Assembly (NCBI RefSeq): GCF_019711195.1
Contig: NZ_CP081299.1
Location: forward strand, 3,472,001-3,536,000
DNA: 64,000 bases
DNA from: Dyadobacter sp. NIV53
GTDB taxonomy: Bacteria > Bacteroidota > Bacteroidia > Cytophagales > Spirosomataceae
Direction of reading: 5' to 3'
Shown here in pieces: positions 9,453 to 19,203 of this stretch. The notes beneath the pieces were generated by a model that had not been told where the DNA came from, did not search any database, and was given only the letters and a program-made list of their open reading frames with translations. A program made the position numbers and the translations under genes. Position 1 is the stretch's first letter. The number at the start of each line of letters is the position of its first letter.

Positions 9453-10340
9453 ATGAAAACTCAATTAACAATTTTTGGCGAAATGCTCTGGGACATGCTG
9501 CCTACCGGAAAGCAGCCCGGCGGTGCACCTATGAATGTTGCTATCCATCTCAAAAACTTTGGGCTTGACCCCGCTTTTATCAGCCGGGTGGGTGACGACG
9601 ATCTGGGCAGCGAACTGATGGAATATCTCGGCAGGCAAGGATTACAAACCGATTATATCCAAACCGGAATTACACATTTGACCGGTATTGTAAAAGTTAA
9701 CCTGACAAACAAAACAGAGGTCACTTACAAGATCGTCCAGCCAGTTGCATGGGATTATATTCAGGTTACTCCGGAGAATAAAAAACTGGTTTCTGAGTCC
9801 GATGTTTTTGTTTATGGAAGTTTGTCGGCAAGAAGTCCGCAATCCAGGGAAACACTTTATGAGCTTTTAGAAGTTGCAAAACTAAAAGTATTTGACGTAA
9901 ATATCCGTCCGCCTCATTTCGACCGTCCGACTGCCGAGTATTTGCTTCAAAAAGCAGATATCGTTAAAATGAATGAACAGGAACTGGACACAGTAGCAGG
10001 CTGGTACGGCATATTACCTGACCTGGAAACCCAGATGAAATTCCTCTTTGAGCGCTTTAACCTGCAAATGATATGTATTACTCTCGGAGCTGACGGTGCC
10101 AAAGTATTAAACCACGATGGCTTTTTTAATCAGTCGGGCTATCCCGTTCAGGTTCAGGATACTATTGGCAGCGGTGACTCCTTTCTTGCTATGTTTCTTA
10201 AAGAATATATCTCAGGTTCATCCATTTCCATTGCGCTTAGAAAGGCCTGTGCAGTAGGTGCACTGGTGGCAACGCATAAGGGCGCTACGCCTTCGGTTTC
10301 TGAATCTGAGCTTAGTCATTTTCTTAACGTTAACCAATAA
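9453..10340 (+). CDS. PfkB-family fructokinase
   Basis: A 295-residue cytoplasmic sugar kinase of the PfkB (ribokinase) family, expected to phosphorylate fructose with ATP. The start TIFGEMLWDMLPTGKQPGGAPMNVAIHL contains the N-terminal sugar-binding block typical of fructokinases, and TIGSGDSFLAMFL holds the C-terminal PfkB signature with the catalytic Asp in GSGDS. Length is normal. It is packed between the permease (10 bases) and susC (5 bases), so it is co-transcribed with the import system. Other PfkB substrates are possible, but the GH32 enzyme in the same operon favours fructose. Confidence 0.9.
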   Translation: MKTQLTIFGEMLWDMLPTGKQPGGAPMNVAIHLKNFGLDPAFISRVGDDDLGSELMEYLGRQGLQTDYIQTGITHLTGIVKVNLTNKTEVTYKIVQPVAWDYIQVTPENKKLVSESDVFVYGSLSARSPQSRETLYELLEVAKLKVFDVNIRPPHFDRPTAEYLLQKADIVKMNEQELDTVAGWYGILPDLETQMKFLFERFNLQMICITLGADGAKVLNHDGFFNQSGYPVQVQDTIGSGDSFLAMFLKEYISGSSISIALRKACAVGALVATHKGATPSVSESELSHFLNVNQ

Positions 10341-10345
10341 TTTCA

Positions 10346-13300
10346 ATGGACAAACGATTACTAATGATGGTGTTTGCCATCCTGTGCAGTATGCAACTGG
10401 CATTTGCACAAAATTCGATTACTGTATCGGGAACTGTCAAATCTGCTGACGGAGAGGTGCTTCCGGGTGTGAGTGTACTTGAAAAAGGGAAAACCAACGG
10501 AGCTGTAAGTGATGTGGACGGGAAATATAGCATCGCGGTAGCTTCCAATGCAACGCTGGTATTTTCGTACGTAGGGATGCTTGCCAAAGAAGTGGCAGTG
10601 GAGAATAAATCAATTGTAGATGTAACCCTCAATGCCGATGCTAAAAGCCTGAACGAAGTGGTAGTGGTTGGTTATACAAGTTCACGAAAAGAAGACCTCA
10701 CCGGTGCCGTTGTTGTAGTTGACCTGGAACCTATTAAAAATACCAGTTCAGGGAATCCGATGCAGGCTTTGCAAGGACGTGTGCCGGGATTATATGTAGA
10801 AAAAACGGGCACGCCTTCCGGAGATAACAGCCGGATTTTGATACGTGGAGTTAATACATTGGGAAATACTGATCCGCTTTATGTAATTGACGGGGTTCCA
10901 ACCAAACGTTCTCAGGTATTTCAAAGCCTCAATTCAAGTGCGATCAAATCTGTTCAGGTATTGAAAGATGCTTCGGCTTCATCTATCTATGGGTCAAGGG
11001 CTTCCAATGGTGTCATTATTGTTACAACCAATAACGGCGGAAATACAGATGGCAAGATCAATGTCCAGTTCAATTCCAGTATTTCTTCCCAATCTGAAAA
11101 ACCGCAGCGTTTTAAAATGCTGAATGCCGTTGACCGTGGCCGTGCACTTTGGCAGGCTTCTGTAAATGACGGTGTTGATCCGGCATCAGGTTATGGCGAA
11201 ATTTATTCATTTGACTGGAATAAAAATTTCCAGAATCCTGTCCTCAATAGTGTGAGTGTAAAACCACTGGTTGGCGGTGACCCGAATACGCCGGCAGGTG
11301 ATACGGACTGGCAGAAAGAAATGTACAAAAAGGGTTATGTTACCAATAACGACCTGACACTTTCTACCGGAACAAAAAATTCATCACTGCTGATCAATCT
11401 GGGATATATCCACAATTCCGGAATGCTGAAATACACGAAGTATAAAAGGATTTCGGGAAGGATCAATGCAGCAACGAGCCTGATTAATGACAGAGTAAAA
11501 TTCGGGATCAATACGCAGGTGGTAACTTCCGATGAAACACTGGTGGCTACCGATCTTGGTAATGCACCAACACCCGGCCTTGCCATCACTCTGGCACCTA
11601 CAATTCCGGTTTACACACTCGACGGGCAGTTTGCAGGACCAGTCGGTTCGGGTTACTCAGACAGAAATAATCCGCTGCACATGCAGTATATCAATCGCTG
11701 GGATAATACAAACCGGACTTTTCTTTTCGGGAATGTATTTACAGAAATTGAACCCGTGAAAAATCTTTTTATCAGGTCTTCCCTCGGAATGGACAATGCA
11801 GCATATTCACTCAAAAATATTGAACAATCTTATAAAGAAGGATTTATAGCCCGTTCCCTGAACAGTCTTACGCTTAACAATAATAAATTTTTGAGCCTGA
11901 CCTGGTCCAATACAGCACGTTTTAATTTCTCATTGGGCGAGCATCAGTTCAAACTTCTGGCGGGTATTGAATCAATTAAAGACAATCTGAATGATGTTAC
12001 TTCCTACAAGGAGAACTTTGCCGTACAAACGGAGGACTATTTCGTATTAAGTGCAGGATCGGGTAATGCCAATAGTTTTGGTACAGCAACGGGAAGCAGG
12101 CTTTTATCTCAGTTTGCGCGTGTTGATTATGCATTTTCGGACCGGTATCTGGCTGCCCTGACCGTTCGCCGGGATGGTTCCTCCCGTTTTGGGCCGGATA
12201 ATCGTTATGGAATTTTTCCAGCCGTTTCTGTTGGCTGGAGAATTGATAAAGAAGCATTCATGAAAAATGTGTCGGCTATATCCAATCTGAAATTAAGGGC
12301 CGGAGCCGGCCGTGTCGGTAATCAGGATATTGGTGACCTGGCAAGATTCGGGCTCTTTGAACCACGTTATGGAACATTGGCCTCGCAAGCTCCAAATGGG
12401 CACAATTCCTTTTTTGATCAATACTGGAACATTGGTACAGCTTATGATTTGAACGGCACCAACACAGGAAATTTACCATCCGGCTTTGTTTCCACACAAG
12501 CACCTAATGCAGCTTTGAAATGGGAGACAACGGATGAACTGAACGTAGGCCTCGATTTTGGATTTCTTGAAGGAAGCATCGTTGGCTCGCTGGATTATTT
12601 TACAAGAAAAACCAGTGATATCCTGATCAAACCTCCCGTTGCGGCGGCTGTTGGCGAAGGACAATTGAAATTTGTAAACGGAGCTACGAAAACGAACAAA
12701 GGTTTTGAACTTTCATTGGGTTATCTGGGCAAACCGGCAGGAGATTTCACATACAGCATTTTTACCAATTTTGGGCGTTTCAGGGATAAAATAACGGTTT
12801 TACCCGAAGAAGTGCGCTCTGCATTTGCAGGAAATGCGGTTACTACCATTATCGGCCATTCCCAACTGGATCTTTTCGGATACAGAACTGACGGGCTTTT
12901 CCAGAATCAGGCAGAAGTGGATGGGCACGCTACACAGGTTGGAGCCGCTCCCGGCCGTATCCGCTACGTCGATCTGAATAATGATGGGGTGATCAATACA
13001 CTTGACCAGGAATTTTTCGGCACCACTTTACCCGGACTGGAATACAGCGCCAGAGTCGATATTGGATACAAAAACTTTGACTTTTCATTTTTTGGTTCAG
13101 GTATTGCCGGAAGAACAGGATTTGACCCATACACTTTTTACAATGATTTTATTCGTGGACGTGACAATGTCGGCCCCGGTGTTTTTGACGCCTGGTCGCC
13201 TCAGAACACAGGTTCTAAGACTCCCGCCCTTACTTTATCTGATGGCAACGGCGAAACCCGTACTTCCGATTATTTCAATGTAAATACTTCCTATTTCAAA

Positions 13301-13504
13301 TTACGGAACGTACAGCTGGGATATACTTTAAAAGATCTTCCGGTTGGTAAAATAGGATTGGAACAGCTGAGATTGTATGTCATGGCGGAAAATTTATTCT
13401 GGATCAAAAGTAAGAGCTTCAAAGGGCCTGATCCTGAAAGAATTAATGTAAATGACATTCCTGTACCACGCGTTTTCACATTTGGTGTCAATCTTAATTT
13501 CTAG
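10346..13504 (+). CDS. SusC-type TonB-dependent outer membrane transporter (fructan locus)
   Basis: A 1052-residue outer membrane importer for oligosaccharides. After a signal peptide ending near LAFAQ come a carboxypeptidase-D-like domain (about 25-100: TVSGTVKSADGEVLPGVSVLEKG), a plug domain with the SusC/RagA signatures ALQGRVPGLYV and LKDASASSIYGSRASNGVIIV, and a long beta-barrel ending in VFTFGVNLNF with a terminal aromatic residue. Length is standard. susD follows after 42 bases; the pair forms a lid-and-barrel complex. The operon with permease, fructokinase and GH32 points to fructo-oligosaccharides (inulin- or levan-derived) as cargo. Confidence 0.95.
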   Translation: MDKRLLMMVFAILCSMQLAFAQNSITVSGTVKSADGEVLPGVSVLEKGKTNGAVSDVDGKYSIAVASNATLVFSYVGMLAKEVAVENKSIVDVTLNADAKSLNEVVVVGYTSSRKEDLTGAVVVVDLEPIKNTSSGNPMQALQGRVPGLYVEKTGTPSGDNSRILIRGVNTLGNTDPLYVIDGVPTKRSQVFQSLNSSAIKSVQVLKDASASSIYGSRASNGVIIVTTNNGGNTDGKINVQFNSSISSQSEKPQRFKMLNAVDRGRALWQASVNDGVDPASGYGEIYSFDWNKNFQNPVLNSVSVKPLVGGDPNTPAGDTDWQKEMYKKGYVTNNDLTLSTGTKNSSLLINLGYIHNSGMLKYTKYKRISGRINAATSLINDRVKFGINTQVVTSDETLVATDLGNAPTPGLAITLAPTIPVYTLDGQFAGPVGSGYSDRNNPLHMQYINRWDNTNRTFLFGNVFTEIEPVKNLFIRSSLGMDNAAYSLKNIEQSYKEGFIARSLNSLTLNNNKFLSLTWSNTARFNFSLGEHQFKLLAGIESIKDNLNDVTSYKENFAVQTEDYFVLSAGSGNANSFGTATGSRLLSQFARVDYAFSDRYLAALTVRRDGSSRFGPDNRYGIFPAVSVGWRIDKEAFMKNVSAISNLKLRAGAGRVGNQDIGDLARFGLFEPRYGTLASQAPNGHNSFFDQYWNIGTAYDLNGTNTGNLPSGFVSTQAPNAALKWETTDELNVGLDFGFLEGSIVGSLDYFTRKTSDILIKPPVAAAVGEGQLKFVNGATKTNKGFELSLGYLGKPAGDFTYSIFTNFGRFRDKITVLPEEVRSAFAGNAVTTIIGHSQLDLFGYRTDGLFQNQAEVDGHATQVGAAPGRIRYVDLNNDGVINTLDQEFFGTTLPGLEYSARVDIGYKNFDFSFFGSGIAGRTGFDPYTFYNDFIRGRDNVGPGVFDAWSPQNTGSKTPALTLSDGNGETRTSDYFNVNTSYFKLRNVQLGYTLKDLPVGKIGLEQLRLYVMAENLFWIKSKSFKGPDPERINVNDIPVPRVFTFGVNLNF

Positions 13505-13546
13505 GATTTCCTGACCATTTTCTAAAAAATCTCAATTTTAAATAAA

Positions 13547-15265
13547 ATGAAAAAGAACATATTAGTAATCAATCTGCTGTTGACAGCTTTGCTGACATTT
13601 GCCTCATGCAGCGATTTTCTTGACTACGAACCGCAGGGCACTTTGTCCACCGAAAGCGTTTCTACTCCTGCAAATGCGGAAGCACTGGTAACTGCTGCCT
13701 ACGCCGGAATCGGCAACGATGAAATGATCGGGCCGATGACGAGTATGTGGGTATATGGGAGTGTACGTTCGGATGATGCATATAAAGGAGGCGGCGGTGT
13801 GGCGGATGTGGCAGATATTAATTTTTATGAACAGTACAACCTCACACAGGCACAGCAAGGCGACGGATTCATGCATCCTTATACGTGGGAAAATTTTTAC
13901 AAAGCTATTTCCAGGACGAACTTTGCCATTAAAACGATCAATACTTTTTCGGAAACAGATTTCCCGTTAAAAAATACACGTTTGGGCGAACTGCGCTTTT
14001 TGAGGGCTCATTCTCATTTTATGCTCAAAATGCTTTTTAACCGCATTCCTTATATTACCGAAATTCTGTCGAGTGAAGACATACTCAAAACTTCCAATCA
14101 GGAATTTACGAGTGATCAGCTTTGGGATAAAATTGCAGAAGATTTTCAGTTTGCGATAGACAATCTGCCCGAAACACAAACACAGATTGGCAGGGCAAGC
14201 AAACTTTCCGCTTCGGCTTATCTGGCAAAGTTAAGGCTGTATCAGGCTTACGAACAGGATGATAGCCATAAAGTAACAAATATCAATAAAACCAGGTTAC
14301 AGGAAGTAGTGACGCTTACGCAAACCGTGATCAGTTCAGGTAAATACAATTTGCAGCCCGATTTTGCAGAAAATTTTCTGGATGGCTATGATAATGGCCC
14401 TGAGTCAATTTTTGCCATACAGTATTCTATCAACGACGGAACAGCTTTGGGAAGAATAAGTACCGTAACAGGTTTGAATTATCCTCATGGCGCACCTCAG
14501 TACGGATGTTGCGGATTCCATCAGCCCAGCCAGAACCTTGCCAATGCTTTTGGTACCGGTGCCGACGGTCTGCCGAAATTTGATAATTTTAACGAAACCA
14601 GCATTGATTTTAACACTGCAACTGTTGATCCGCGTGTAGATCATACGATCGGGATTGACGGCCATCCGTATAAATACAATGCAGCACTTCCATTCAGCAA
14701 TGCATGGATACGCGATGCGGGTGTTTACGGTAATTTTCAAAGCATGAAAGAGCAGCAACTGGCAACGTGCAGCTGTTACAAAAAACAAGGCCCTTTTATC
14801 GGAACATCCAAAAACATTGATATTATCCGGTACGCCGATGTACTTTTATTCCAGGCAGAGGCCTATATTGAACTGGGACAACAGGCATTGGCGTTGCCTC
14901 TGATCAATAAAGTAAGGGAAAGAGCCGCCGCCAGTACAGCCCGTACCAAAAAAGCAGATGGTACTGATCCTTCAAAATACCTGATCAAACCATATACTGC
15001 TGCTAACTGGACGCAGGCTTATGCAAGAAAAGCGCTGCAATGGGAAAGAAGGCTGGAATTTGCGATGGAAAGCCCACGTTTTTTTGACCTGGTTCGATGG
15101 GGAATCGCTGAGCCGACTTTAAATGCTTATCTGGCCAAAGAAAAAACCAGGAGATCGTATCTGAATGGTGCCCGGTTTACAGCAGGCCGGGATGAATATT
15201 TACCTATTCCCCAGAAAGAAATCAATTTTACAAAAGGGTTATATAAACAGAATCCGGGCTTTTAA
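13547..15265 (+). CDS. SusD/RagB-family glycan-binding lipoprotein (fructan locus)
   Basis: A 572-residue cell-surface lipoprotein that caps the SusC barrel and binds the glycan. The signal ends in the lipobox LTFASCSDFLDYEP, so the mature protein starts at Cys20. The N-terminal SusD-like part holds TPR-like helices (LGELRFLRAHSHFMLKMLF), and the C-terminal RagB part holds the usual ADVLLFQAEAYIELGQ and WERRLEFAMESPRFFDLVRWG blocks and ends near LPIPQKEINFTKGLYKQNPGF. Length and order are typical. It belongs to the operon running from 8120. A cluster of palindromic repeats separates it from the GH32 gene. Confidence 0.94.
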   Translation: MKKNILVINLLLTALLTFASCSDFLDYEPQGTLSTESVSTPANAEALVTAAYAGIGNDEMIGPMTSMWVYGSVRSDDAYKGGGGVADVADINFYEQYNLTQAQQGDGFMHPYTWENFYKAISRTNFAIKTINTFSETDFPLKNTRLGELRFLRAHSHFMLKMLFNRIPYITEILSSEDILKTSNQEFTSDQLWDKIAEDFQFAIDNLPETQTQIGRASKLSASAYLAKLRLYQAYEQDDSHKVTNINKTRLQEVVTLTQTVISSGKYNLQPDFAENFLDGYDNGPESIFAIQYSINDGTALGRISTVTGLNYPHGAPQYGCCGFHQPSQNLANAFGTGADGLPKFDNFNETSIDFNTATVDPRVDHTIGIDGHPYKYNAALPFSNAWIRDAGVYGNFQSMKEQQLATCSCYKKQGPFIGTSKNIDIIRYADVLLFQAEAYIELGQQALALPLINKVRERAAASTARTKKADGTDPSKYLIKPYTAANWTQAYARKALQWERRLEFAMESPRFFDLVRWGIAEPTLNAYLAKEKTRRSYLNGARFTAGRDEYLPIPQKEINFTKGLYKQNPGF

Positions 15266-15267
15266 GG

Positions 15268-15360
15268 GTAAGGCTATCAGCTATCGGCAGTCGGCTTTTG
15301 ACTTAGCCGTCCCACCGATAGCCAACAGCTGACTGCTGATAGCCGACCGCCGACTGCTCT
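15268..15360. repeat. Palindromic repeat cluster between susD and the GH32 gene
   Basis: The spacer is built from variants of GGCTATC and GATAGCC with GCAGTCGG and CCGACTGC. GGCTATCAGC near 15270 pairs with GCTGATAGCC near 15336, and GCAGTCGG pairs with CCGACTGC further right. Several alternative hairpins are possible. This looks like a REP-type element. In this place it may stabilise the upstream mRNA or reduce expression of the following gene. Confidence 0.55.
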
Positions 15361-15390
15361 ATAAAAGAAATCGTTTAAACCAAACCATTT

Positions 15391-16929
15391 ATGTTGAAAA
15401 ACTTAGTTATTGCCGTGTTCTTGGGAATTGCCATATTATCATGCCAGAATAAAGATAAAAAGGAAGAGGAAGAATCGACTAAAAGAGAACTTTACCGGCC
15501 GGTTTACCACTTTACTCCAATACAAAACTGGATCAATGATCCGAACGGTATGGTATATCTGGATGGTGAATATCATTTGTTTTACCAGTATAATCCGTTC
15601 GGCAACGAATGGGGACACATGAGCTGGGGACATGCTGTTAGTAAAGATCTGCTGACGTGGGAGCATCTGCCAGTTGCATTGAAGGAATTCAGAAATAAGG
15701 ATGACACGACACAAACCATGATCTTTTCGGGAAGTGCAGTAATTGATAGTGCCAATACTTCCGGCTTTTTTGAAAAAGGCAAAAAAAATGGAATGGTCGC
15801 GATTTACACTTCCAATGTGCACGCCAGCGGAAAGGGAGTAGCCCAGCATCAGAGCATTGCCTATAGTGCCGACAAAGGCCGGACATGGAAACAATATGAT
15901 AAAAATCCGGTGCTGAATATTGGGTTAAAAGATTTTCGTGACCCGAATGTTTTCTGGTATGCACCCGATAAAAAATGGATTATGAGCGTGGTGAAACCGC
16001 TGGATTATACGGTTCAGTTTTATCAGTCACAGAACCTGAAAGAATGGAAACTGATGAGCGAGTTTGGGAAAAAAGGTGATATGACTAAAATTTGGGAATG
16101 CCCGGCATTGTTTCCCATTCCTGTGGAAGGAAGCGATCAGAAGAAATGGATCCTCACAGTTTCCAGCGGGCACCGGCAAAAAAATTATCTGGCGATGCAA
16201 TACTTTGTGGGAGATTTTGACGGAAAAACTTTTACTCCGCAAAAGCAGGACGAAATTCTGTATGTAGATGAAGGAAAGGATTTTTATGCAGGAATTCCAT
16301 TCAACAGTCTTCCCGCAAGTCATACAAAACCGGTGATGATTGGCTGGATCAATGACTGGGAATATGCCAATAAATTGCCTTCTGCCAAATTTAAAGGTTC
16401 TATGTCTGTACCTCGGGAACTGAGCTTGCAGTCTACGCCGGCAGGTTACAGGCTGATTCAAACTCCGGTTTCTCTCAAATCAAAACAGGAAGCTGGGCTG
16501 GATGAAAAAGACCTCAAAGTATCCGGTAACCATTCGCTTGATTTCAGTGGAGAATCTTATGAAGTGGAAGCTGAGATCAGTCTGGGCTCTGCCAAAAAAA
16601 TAGGGATTAATTTGTTAAAAAGCGGAAGTGAGGAAAGCAGCCTGACGTACGATGTTTCAAGCAGCACCTTATCTTTTGACCGGAAGAAATCAGGAAACGT
16701 GGATTTCCACGAACGTTTCCCAAGTATTGAGTCCGTAACAGTGAAACCACAAAATGGTGTATTAAAACTCCATCTATTGGTAGATCAGTCGGTGGTGGAG
16801 ATTTTTGCGAACGATGGTGAAAAAGTAATGACCGATATGGTTTTCCCAACCAAACACGAAGGTAAAATAGAATTGGTTTCTGACGGTGAAGTTATCTTTA
16901 AATCACTGGCGATCCACGGAATTAAATGA
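15391..16929 (+). CDS. GH32 glycoside hydrolase lipoprotein (levanase/inulinase/fructanase)
   Basis: A 512-residue fructan hydrolase that cleaves beta-fructosides with retention. The signal peptide ends in a lipobox (ILSC, Cys18), so it is membrane-anchored, most likely on the cell surface. The GH32 five-blade propeller is clear: WINDPNG with nucleophile Asp50, FRDPN with the transition-state Asp184, and WECPALF with acid/base Glu236. A C-terminal beta-sandwich (about 370-510) ends in VVEIFANDGE, a typical GH32 block. Inulin, levan or sucrose specificity cannot be read from the sequence. It is the only glycoside hydrolase of this locus and the last gene of the run from 8120. Confidence 0.95.
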   Translation: MLKNLVIAVFLGIAILSCQNKDKKEEEESTKRELYRPVYHFTPIQNWINDPNGMVYLDGEYHLFYQYNPFGNEWGHMSWGHAVSKDLLTWEHLPVALKEFRNKDDTTQTMIFSGSAVIDSANTSGFFEKGKKNGMVAIYTSNVHASGKGVAQHQSIAYSADKGRTWKQYDKNPVLNIGLKDFRDPNVFWYAPDKKWIMSVVKPLDYTVQFYQSQNLKEWKLMSEFGKKGDMTKIWECPALFPIPVEGSDQKKWILTVSSGHRQKNYLAMQYFVGDFDGKTFTPQKQDEILYVDEGKDFYAGIPFNSLPASHTKPVMIGWINDWEYANKLPSAKFKGSMSVPRELSLQSTPAGYRLIQTPVSLKSKQEAGLDEKDLKVSGNHSLDFSGESYEVEAEISLGSAKKIGINLLKSGSEESSLTYDVSSSTLSFDRKKSGNVDFHERFPSIESVTVKPQNGVLKLHLLVDQSVVEIFANDGEKVMTDMVFPTKHEGKIELVSDGEVIFKSLAIHGIK

Positions 16930-16944
16930 TGTTTGTTTGAAATG

Positions 16945-16994
16945 GCCAAAATGCTGTCAGATTTCGACTCCGCTCAATCTGACAGCATTTTGGC
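16945..16994. repeat. Perfect 19-base palindrome after the GH32 gene
   Basis: GCCAAAATGCTGTCAGATT (16945-16963) is the exact reverse complement of 16976-16994, with loop TCGACTCCGCTC. The loop and inner stem resemble a palindromic repeat common between genes in Bacteroidota. It lies 16 bases after the GH32 stop and probably acts as an operon end. There is no T run. Confidence 0.7.
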
Positions 16995-17079
16995 AACTCG
17001 GGACAATAACATTATTTCTAACAAGCTTGTGTACGCAAAATAGTTATTAAGCACAATAACATAAGGCCTCAAAAAATTA

Positions 17080-18541
17080 TCAAAGATTCCCGACAGCCTG
17101 GTGGATTTGTTTTACGGTATCCACATAATTGTCTTCATTAGGCAGGCCGAAAAGCGACTTTTCTTTAATGATCTGTGCCACGTTTTCCGGTACAAGTTTT
17201 TCCCAGCCAGGTTCGCCTCTCTTGATTTTTTCCAAAACGCTATCCGTGGTCATACTCATATTTTCCTTGTTATAATTATGGATATCTTCAATTTTATTGT
17301 TGATAACCAGATATTGAAACAATGGACGGAGATGATCAGGAATAATAAAATTTTCGCAGCTGTAAACAGAGCCATCCGGTTGTAAAGTCGGATAAATGAA
17401 GAGCTTTACTTTACGGCTGAACAATGTTGCAAATGATTCCAGAATTCCTCCGGGAAGGAATTCGTAATGTTTTTCTTCAAAAATATCCTGCAAACTCGGG
17501 CTACCCAAGAGTAAGCCCACTTTCAGTTTTGTAAGCCTCGACAGATATGCCATCAAACGGAAATATTCGTGGTGATTCGAGATCATTACCATGTGCCCCA
17601 GTGAACACAGAATATCGACACGATCCAGAAAATCCTTTTCGTCAATATCGCGGTCACCGCTTTTCAGGTTGTGTAAAGTCAGCTCCGAAACCAGTACGAC
17701 CTTCTGATTCATCCACATCCGGTTCGGCCAGAAACTGCCTTTGCCCGTTGCTGATCAGGTCAATATGTACATTGGTGATCGGGCGCAAACGGCCACGCAT
17801 CATCAGGATATGTTTTTTGTATAATGCTTCGGAAGGTTGCAGAACCCCGCCGTCACTTCCAAATAATGCTGCATCGGTAAACCCGTTTTTAACAAGACGA
17901 AGGCTCATCAGACGGTTATCCACTTTCGCAAAATCAGGGCCGCTAAACCGCACCATATCAATCTCAATACGATCAGAAGTCAGATCGTCCATGAGCGACA
18001 GCAACAATATCTCGGGAGATTTATAGTAGAAAAAACAGCCGTACATCAGATTTACACCAATAATTCCCAGTGCCTGCTGCTGTAAAAGGTTTTCATCATC
18101 GCGCATCCGGACATGGATCACGACATAATTAGTCGGCCCGCATGGGGTAAGCTGAAATTGAAGTCCGATCCAGCCGTGCGATTCATTTGTTTTCTGGAAA
18201 TTAAGCGCAACCACTGTATTGGCAAAAGCAAAAAACTGGCTGTCGACTCCGCGTTTTTCAGAAAGGCGTTTCTCAACCAGGTTATATTCCCTGTTCAGCA
18301 TTTTCATCAGCCTCGATTCCACTACATACCGCCCGCCTTCTTCTGTTCCGTAAATAGCATCACTGAATGTCATGTCATAAGCCGACATGGTTTTGGCAAC
18401 CGTACCGGAAGCGCCGCCGGCTTTAAAGAAAAATGCAGCCGTTTCCTGTCCGGCCCCGATCTCAGCAAATGAACCGTAAATCCGGCGATCCAGATTGATC
18501 TTTAATGCTTTTTGCTTTGTTCCCAGATTCTTTTCGTACAT
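17080..18541 (-). pseudogene. Conserved protein of unknown function, split by a frameshift
   Basis: Two minus-strand frames form one protein of about 486 residues. The first (18541 to about 17710) begins MYEKNLGTKQKALKINLDRR and reads to LAEPDVD; the second continues NQKVVLVSELTLHNLKSGDRD and ends at 17080. Dropping a single base in GATGTGGATGAATCAG (about 17704-17718) joins them without loss. No signal peptide or membrane helix is seen, so it is probably cytoplasmic. Regions such as SFAEIGAGQETAAFFFKAGGASGTVAKTMSAYDM look strongly conserved, but I do not recognise a characterised family and assign no function. It stands alone between palindromic elements. The break is not in a long homopolymer, so a true mutation is possible, though an assembly error is equally open. 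Confidence 0.75.
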
Positions 18542-18691
18542 GATGTATTATTGTAAGATGAAGAGCTATATCTGTAAATATAAGAAAAATACCACTTTTA
18601 ATAATATCAGAAGTTAACAGATTGTATATTGGAATAGAAAAATTCTATAAATTATAACTATTCACAGATAAAATTAAATCTGTTCATTTTC

Positions 18692-19090
18692 ATGGCAGCA
18701 GGCCCGGAATATTTATTCGTTTATGGCACCCTCATGCAGGGATTCAGTAATCCTTTTGCCCAAAAACTGCATGCTTCTTCTGTTTTTAAAGGTAACGGAT
18801 CATTCCCTGGTTTGTTATACAAAATAGACTGGTATCCGGGTGCTGTTTATGAAAAAGACAGTGAATCAACAGTTTATGGTGAAGTGTACGAACTACAAAA
18901 TGTACCAGATCTGATCAGGGAACTGGATGAGTACGAGGAAGTTTTTGAAGACGAAAATGTAAGTTTATACGTCAGGCGGATTGTTCCTGTAAAAATGGAA
19001 GATGAGTCTGTTTTGGATTGCTGGATATATTTGTACAATCAGCCGGTGGTGGATTTGGTAAAGATTGAAAGCGGAATCTTCCGTGGATAG
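18692..19090 (+). CDS. Gamma-glutamylcyclotransferase-like (AIG2/GGCT fold) protein
   Basis: A 132-residue cytoplasmic protein with the GGCT-like fold. The N-terminal YLFVYGTLMQGF matches the YGTLR/M substrate loop, and LDEYEEVFED carries the conserved acidic residue (second Glu of DEYEE) that acts as general acid/base in this fold. Related enzymes release 5-oxoproline from gamma-glutamyl compounds, but many bacterial members have no known substrate. Length is normal. The gene is single and ends four bases before a palindromic repeat shared with the converging coaX gene. Confidence 0.85.
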   Translation: MAAGPEYLFVYGTLMQGFSNPFAQKLHASSVFKGNGSFPGLLYKIDWYPGAVYEKDSESTVYGEVYELQNVPDLIRELDEYEEVFEDENVSLYVRRIVPVKMEDESVLDCWIYLYNQPVVDLVKIESGIFRG

Positions 19091-19093
19091 GGA

Positions 19094-19203
19094 GGTTACA
19101 CAGAGGTACACAGAGTACGGTGGAGAACCACAGAGAATAATTAAAAAACGCTGTGGCTTCGTGCAGCGTCAGCTCTTTTTACTCCGTGGTTCTCTGTGTA
19201 ACC
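19094..19203. repeat. Nested palindromic repeat between two converging genes
   Basis: GGTTACACAGAG (19094-19105) pairs perfectly with CTCTGTGTAACC (19192-19203). GAGAACCACAGAG (19123-19135) pairs with 19182-19194 with one mismatch. ACGCTG/CAGCGT forms a small inner hairpin near 19148-19169. The whole spacer can fold as one cruciform and fills the gap between the GGCT-like gene and coaX, so it probably serves as a two-way terminator. A related hairpin is at 63893-63924. Confidence 0.65.
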
